This document shows, one piece after another, positions 61,171-64,000 of a stretch of 64,000 bases of DNA (the first letter of the stretch is position 1; each line of letters begins with the position of its first letter). The notes under the pieces are model-generated. The model saw nothing but the letters and a program-made list of their open reading frames with translations, did not search any database and had not been told where the DNA came from. The stretch lies in contig JAHBTL010000001.1 in NCBI GenBank assembly GCA_019638615.1, forward strand, positions 412,003 through 476,002, written 5' to 3'. Both the position numbers and the translations under genes were made by a program. Source of the stretch: Chitinophagaceae bacterium. GTDB taxonomy: Bacteria; Bacteroidota; Bacteroidia; Chitinophagales; Chitinophagaceae.

Positions 61171-61755
61171 ATGGAAGAGGATTTGCTACAGATCAAAAAT
61201 ATTATACAACAGGTCCACCCTTTACCTCCGTCTGCCTGGGACGCATTCGCTTCCATATGGACGCCTTTTTCCGCCAAACGGAAAGAAATGATAACCGTAG
61301 CCGGGGAAAGGGAAAAATACCTGTATATCGTGCTGGAAGGCGTGCAGCGGGTAGTTTACTTTGACGAGCAAGACAGGGAAGCAACACTTGTTTTTACTTA
61401 TGCTCCTTCGTTTGGAGGTGTGCTGGATTCCTTTTTAACCCAATCCACCTCGCGCTACTACTATGAAACACTTACCCCTTCTGCTTTTTTCCGTACATCG
61501 TATACTGAGCTTGAAAGGCTAATGACTGCTTACCCCGACATTGAATTGCTGATACGCAAAGGAATAACCGGGGCATTGGCGGGTTTGCTGGAACGGCTCA
61601 CAGAACTGCAATGTTTTTCTTCCGAAGAAAAATTCAGAAAGCTGCTCACGCGCAGTCCTCATATTCTGCAACTTGTTCCTCACAAGTACCTCGCCAACTA
61701 TTTGGGTATTGATGCCAGTAATTTCAGCAAAATGATCAACAGGATTAAAATATAA
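61171..61755 (+). CDS. Crp/Fnr family transcriptional regulator
   Basis: The ATG at 61171 gives 194 residues. A cyclic-nucleotide-binding-like beta-roll (YLYIVLEGVQRVVYFDEQDRE, TLVFTYAPSFGG) is followed by a C-terminal helix-turn-helix (KYLANYLGIDASNFSKMINRI). No cysteine cluster for an Fe-S centre is present, so it is not an oxygen-sensing Fnr. An upstream ATG at 61081 lies in heptad repeats and is not used. Target genes are unknown. Confidence 0.9.
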   Translation: MEEDLLQIKNIIQQVHPLPPSAWDAFASIWTPFSAKRKEMITVAGEREKYLYIVLEGVQRVVYFDEQDREATLVFTYAPSFGGVLDSFLTQSTSRYYYETLTPSAFFRTSYTELERLMTAYPDIELLIRKGITGALAGLLERLTELQCFSSEEKFRKLLTRSPHILQLVPHKYLANYLGIDASNFSKMINRIKI

Positions 61756-61897
61756 ATGTTGGTAAATACCAATATTTATATTTTCCATACCCGCCATTTT
61801 TGTACTCCAAAAGCACAGAGTTTTATTACAGGGCAAGCGTTCAGCTTTTACCTGTAATCATACTGCGGATCACGGAACATTTATTCAATTAAACATT

Positions 61898-62440
61898 ATG
61901 AAGCCCGTAGACAAAAAATTGTTACTCGAAAATCTTGAAACACGTGTAGAAAGCCACCTGGCAGATGCTGTAAAAATTTTTCAGAACCTTTCTGAAACCG
62001 CTTTGCTTAAGCCTTCGCCTACAGGCGGGTGGAGCATTGCACAATGCCTCGACCATTTAAACAGGTACGGACAATATTATTTGCCACAGATTAAAAAGGG
62101 ACTTGAAAAAAAGATACCGGGCAGTGATACTTTCACAAGCACCTGGCTGGGAAATTATTTTACAAAAATGATGGAACCTGCCACCGGAACCAAAAAAATA
62201 AAGGCATTTAAAGCCTATGTTCCTCCCCCCAAATTAGACGCGCACGCCGTAGTGGCATCATTCATTGCCCAGCAGGAAACCCTGCTTGAATACCTTAAAG
62301 CGTCTCATACAACAGATCTGGACAACATAAAAATCCCCGTTTCGATAGCCAGGTTCATAAAGCTGAAGCTCGGCGATGTTTTCAGGTTTGTCATCGCCCA
62401 CAATGAAAGACATATTCAACAGGCAAAAAGAAATATTTAA
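61898..62440 (+). CDS. DinB-like superfamily protein (not DNA polymerase IV)
   Basis: The 180-residue four-helix protein has TGGWSIAQCLDHLNRYGQYY and the terminal HNERHIQQAKR, which give the three His of the DinB/YfiT metal site. Such proteins act as metal-dependent thiol or small-molecule transferases or deacylases; the exact activity is unknown. It follows the Crp-like gene by about 140 bp. Confidence 0.87.
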   Translation: MKPVDKKLLLENLETRVESHLADAVKIFQNLSETALLKPSPTGGWSIAQCLDHLNRYGQYYLPQIKKGLEKKIPGSDTFTSTWLGNYFTKMMEPATGTKKIKAFKAYVPPPKLDAHAVVASFIAQQETLLEYLKASHTTDLDNIKIPVSIARFIKLKLGDVFRFVIAHNERHIQQAKRNI

Positions 62441-62506
62441 TACAGAACGACCAACTCTTATTTTCCGGGCCACCGAGCGAATTTTTATCGCCTGGCTGGT
62501 TGGTTA

Positions 62507-63778
62507 CTATTCATAACGCAAAGCCACAATGGGATCCAGCTTAGAGGCCTTAATTGCCGGGTATAAGCCTGCGGCGAGCCCTACAGCGGAACAAACTACA
62601 ATCGCTACCAATATAAGAAGCCATGGTATAAAAAAAGGAACCTTCATGAGCATACCGATCAGGTTGCCTGAAATGATGCCTATTACTATTCCTATTGTGG
62701 CGCCTATCATGCTGATCAATATCGATTCAAATAAAAACTGCTGCCGTATACTTTTACCCTTGGCTCCAAGCGCTTTTATCAGGCCTACTTCTTTGGTTCG
62801 TTCCGTTACCGCCACCAGCATAATATTCATGAGACCGATAGAAGCCGCCAGCAAGGTTATAAAGCCTATTCCTCCGGCTGCCAGTGATATCTTACTTAGC
62901 ATAGAAATGAACTGCTCGGCAAGCGCATCGCTTTTATCAAGGTAAAAATTACTCTGCTCGGTAGTGCTGAGATTACGGATGTTCCTGAATAAGCCTTCGG
63001 CTTCTCCCATTGCATCGTTCAACTGTGACATATCTTTAACCTGCACACCAATATAGTAAGAGGGAGTGCCGATCGCAAACAATCGCCGTATGGTATTATA
63101 GGTTGTAAACACAACCCGGTCTGCCTGCATAAAAGAGCTGCTACCCCTGCTTTTTAATACGGCAATCACCCTGAACTTATTGGCGCCTACCCTGATGATC
63201 TTATCCAGCGCTTCTTCCGGTTTATCTCCAAAAAAATTTTTAGCAATATCATACCCCAAAACACAAACATTCCGGCCGGTTTGTATGTCAAGCGTGTTAA
63301 AATCACGTCCGTACATGATCTCGTAACCATTTAAAGCGAAGTAATTTTCATCGCCGCCGGATACCCGCACATTCGGATTGGTTTTTTTTGCCTGATAAAA
63401 AATAGTTTGATCGCCTAATCCTCCCAGCCCTATGCTCACCTTTGCCGGGAAATGATACCGTTCCTTAAATGCAACAGCCTGTTCGTACGTAATACGCTTA
63501 TTTGCATTTGATTTTTTTACTTTTTTATTGCTGCTGGCTTTGGTAACATCGCCTCCCCCGCCTAATCTGAACTGCATTTCACGAAAACGTATGCTAAAGG
63601 AGTTGGCTCCCATAGTAGCGAAACTTTCTGTTAAGCTTGCATTCATTGCCTGGATGGCTGTGATAATGCCCACCAACGCCCAGATACCCAGGGCAATCAT
63701 GGCAACAGTAATACCTGTGCGCAGTTTATTCCCACGTAAATTTTTCCAGGCCAACAGTAAAGTGTCCTTGGTCTTCAT
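62507..63778 (-). CDS. MacB/FtsX-type ABC transporter permease
   Basis: The 423-residue permease has an N-terminal helix (NKLRTGITVAMIALGIWAL), a periplasmic MacB core domain (about 45-270) and three C-terminal FtsX helices (GGIGFITLLAASIGLMNIMLV onward). ERTKEVGLIKALGAKGKSI is the family coupling motif. A Gly/Lys-rich insert (GGGGDVTKASSNKK) lies in the periplasmic domain. The ATPase and adaptor genes are not in view; they would be upstream, beyond the window. It exports an unknown substrate or acts in lipoprotein/peptide transport. Confidence 0.92.
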   Translation of the reverse strand: MKTKDTLLLAWKNLRGNKLRTGITVAMIALGIWALVGIITAIQAMNASLTESFATMGANSFSIRFREMQFRLGGGGDVTKASSNKKVKKSNANKRITYEQAVAFKERYHFPAKVSIGLGGLGDQTIFYQAKKTNPNVRVSGGDENYFALNGYEIMYGRDFNTLDIQTGRNVCVLGYDIAKNFFGDKPEEALDKIIRVGANKFRVIAVLKSRGSSSFMQADRVVFTTYNTIRRLFAIGTPSYYIGVQVKDMSQLNDAMGEAEGLFRNIRNLSTTEQSNFYLDKSDALAEQFISMLSKISLAAGGIGFITLLAASIGLMNIMLVAVTERTKEVGLIKALGAKGKSIRQQFLFESILISMIGATIGIVIGIISGNLIGMLMKVPFFIPWLLILVAIVVCSAVGLAAGLYPAIKASKLDPIVALRYE

Positions 63779-64000
63779 TCCAATGCTTTATTAGCTACTA
63801 AAAGTACGGAACATTTTACAACCAGCACTAAGCAAAGCATGCATTGGCTCAACCACTTGCACGTCTTGGCGAGCCCGCCGCTATCTTTGCATCGATTGGA
63901 GCTAAATATTATGGCGGGAGAAGCCATCCTCGCAGAAAAAGAGACAATTGTCCTACTGCGGCTGCTTCACCCCCCGAATATCGGGGCGGCGGGGTTGACA

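Noticed and set aside
61898-62440. Naming this gene dinB
   Set aside because: The protein has the DinB/YfiT metal-binding helical fold; DNA polymerase IV is encoded at 15161-16306.
63779-64000. Possible gene at the right edge
   Set aside because: Only short frames and GC-rich inverted sequence like the dispersed repeats are seen; nothing supports a gene.

Overview
The window is a 64 kb stretch of a Bacteroidota chromosome, most likely from the Chitinophagaceae. The evidence is a SusC-type receptor, the menaquinone-futalosine enzyme MqnE, the ybhGFSR-type efflux operon with DNA between its genes, start sites without Shine-Dalgarno sequences, and promoters of the Bacteroidota form (TTG about 18-21 bp upstream of TAnnTTTG). 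The phylum is safe; the family is inferred. No tRNA, rRNA, CRISPR array, transposase or prophage gene was recognised.

Layout. 1-10.5 kb: the 5' part of a SusC-like receptor gene, a sugar isomerase divergent from a Gfo/Idh/MocA oxidoreductase, then a leftward cluster of an MFS carrier, a Rieske oxygenase, a NirB-like flavoprotein and a SIS-domain protein. 10.7-22.7 kb: housekeeping genes rnc, fabF, acpP, a GNAT enzyme, a histone-H1-like protein, a 1-Cys peroxiredoxin, dinB, rsmE, dnaB, pheT, a coiled-coil protein and zapA. Two paralogous small proteins of unknown function lie antisense around zapA. 23-30.4 kb: a TonB-dependent receptor plus beta-helix lipoprotein, divergent from a DUF47/PhoU-like protein and a PiT phosphate transporter. 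Four direct repeats with an exact 11-bp period between them look like a PHO box. 30.4-38 kb: rfbA, galE, half a transketolase, an ECF sigma factor with a probable anti-sigma factor and a small exported protein, mqnE and an FG-GAP repeat protein. 38.8-46.5 kb: a TetR regulator and a TolC/HlyD/ABC/ABC/permease/permease export operon; one palindrome occurs before both tetR and tolC. 46.5-53.5 kb: an MgtC-like protein, an SDR, a very large haem-c/beta-propeller dehydrogenase-like protein, a sugar epimerase and a second FG-GAP protein. 53.6-60.4 kb: a complete ebo cluster, eboA to eboF. 60.6-64 kb: a TMEM220-like protein, a Crp/Fnr regulator, a DinB-fold protein and a MacB-type permease.

The most unusual DNA is non-coding. 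Many gaps are filled with arrays of degenerate 7-bp units, several unrelated unit types often following each other in phase. They cluster in the efflux operon, where they flank two broken tandem copies of a four-helix-bundle (S23/IVP-type) gene, supply the tolC stop codon and encode part of an ABC ATPase N-terminus. A separate double-hairpin element occurs twice, 32 kb apart. Functions of metabolic clusters are inferred from families and neighbours.
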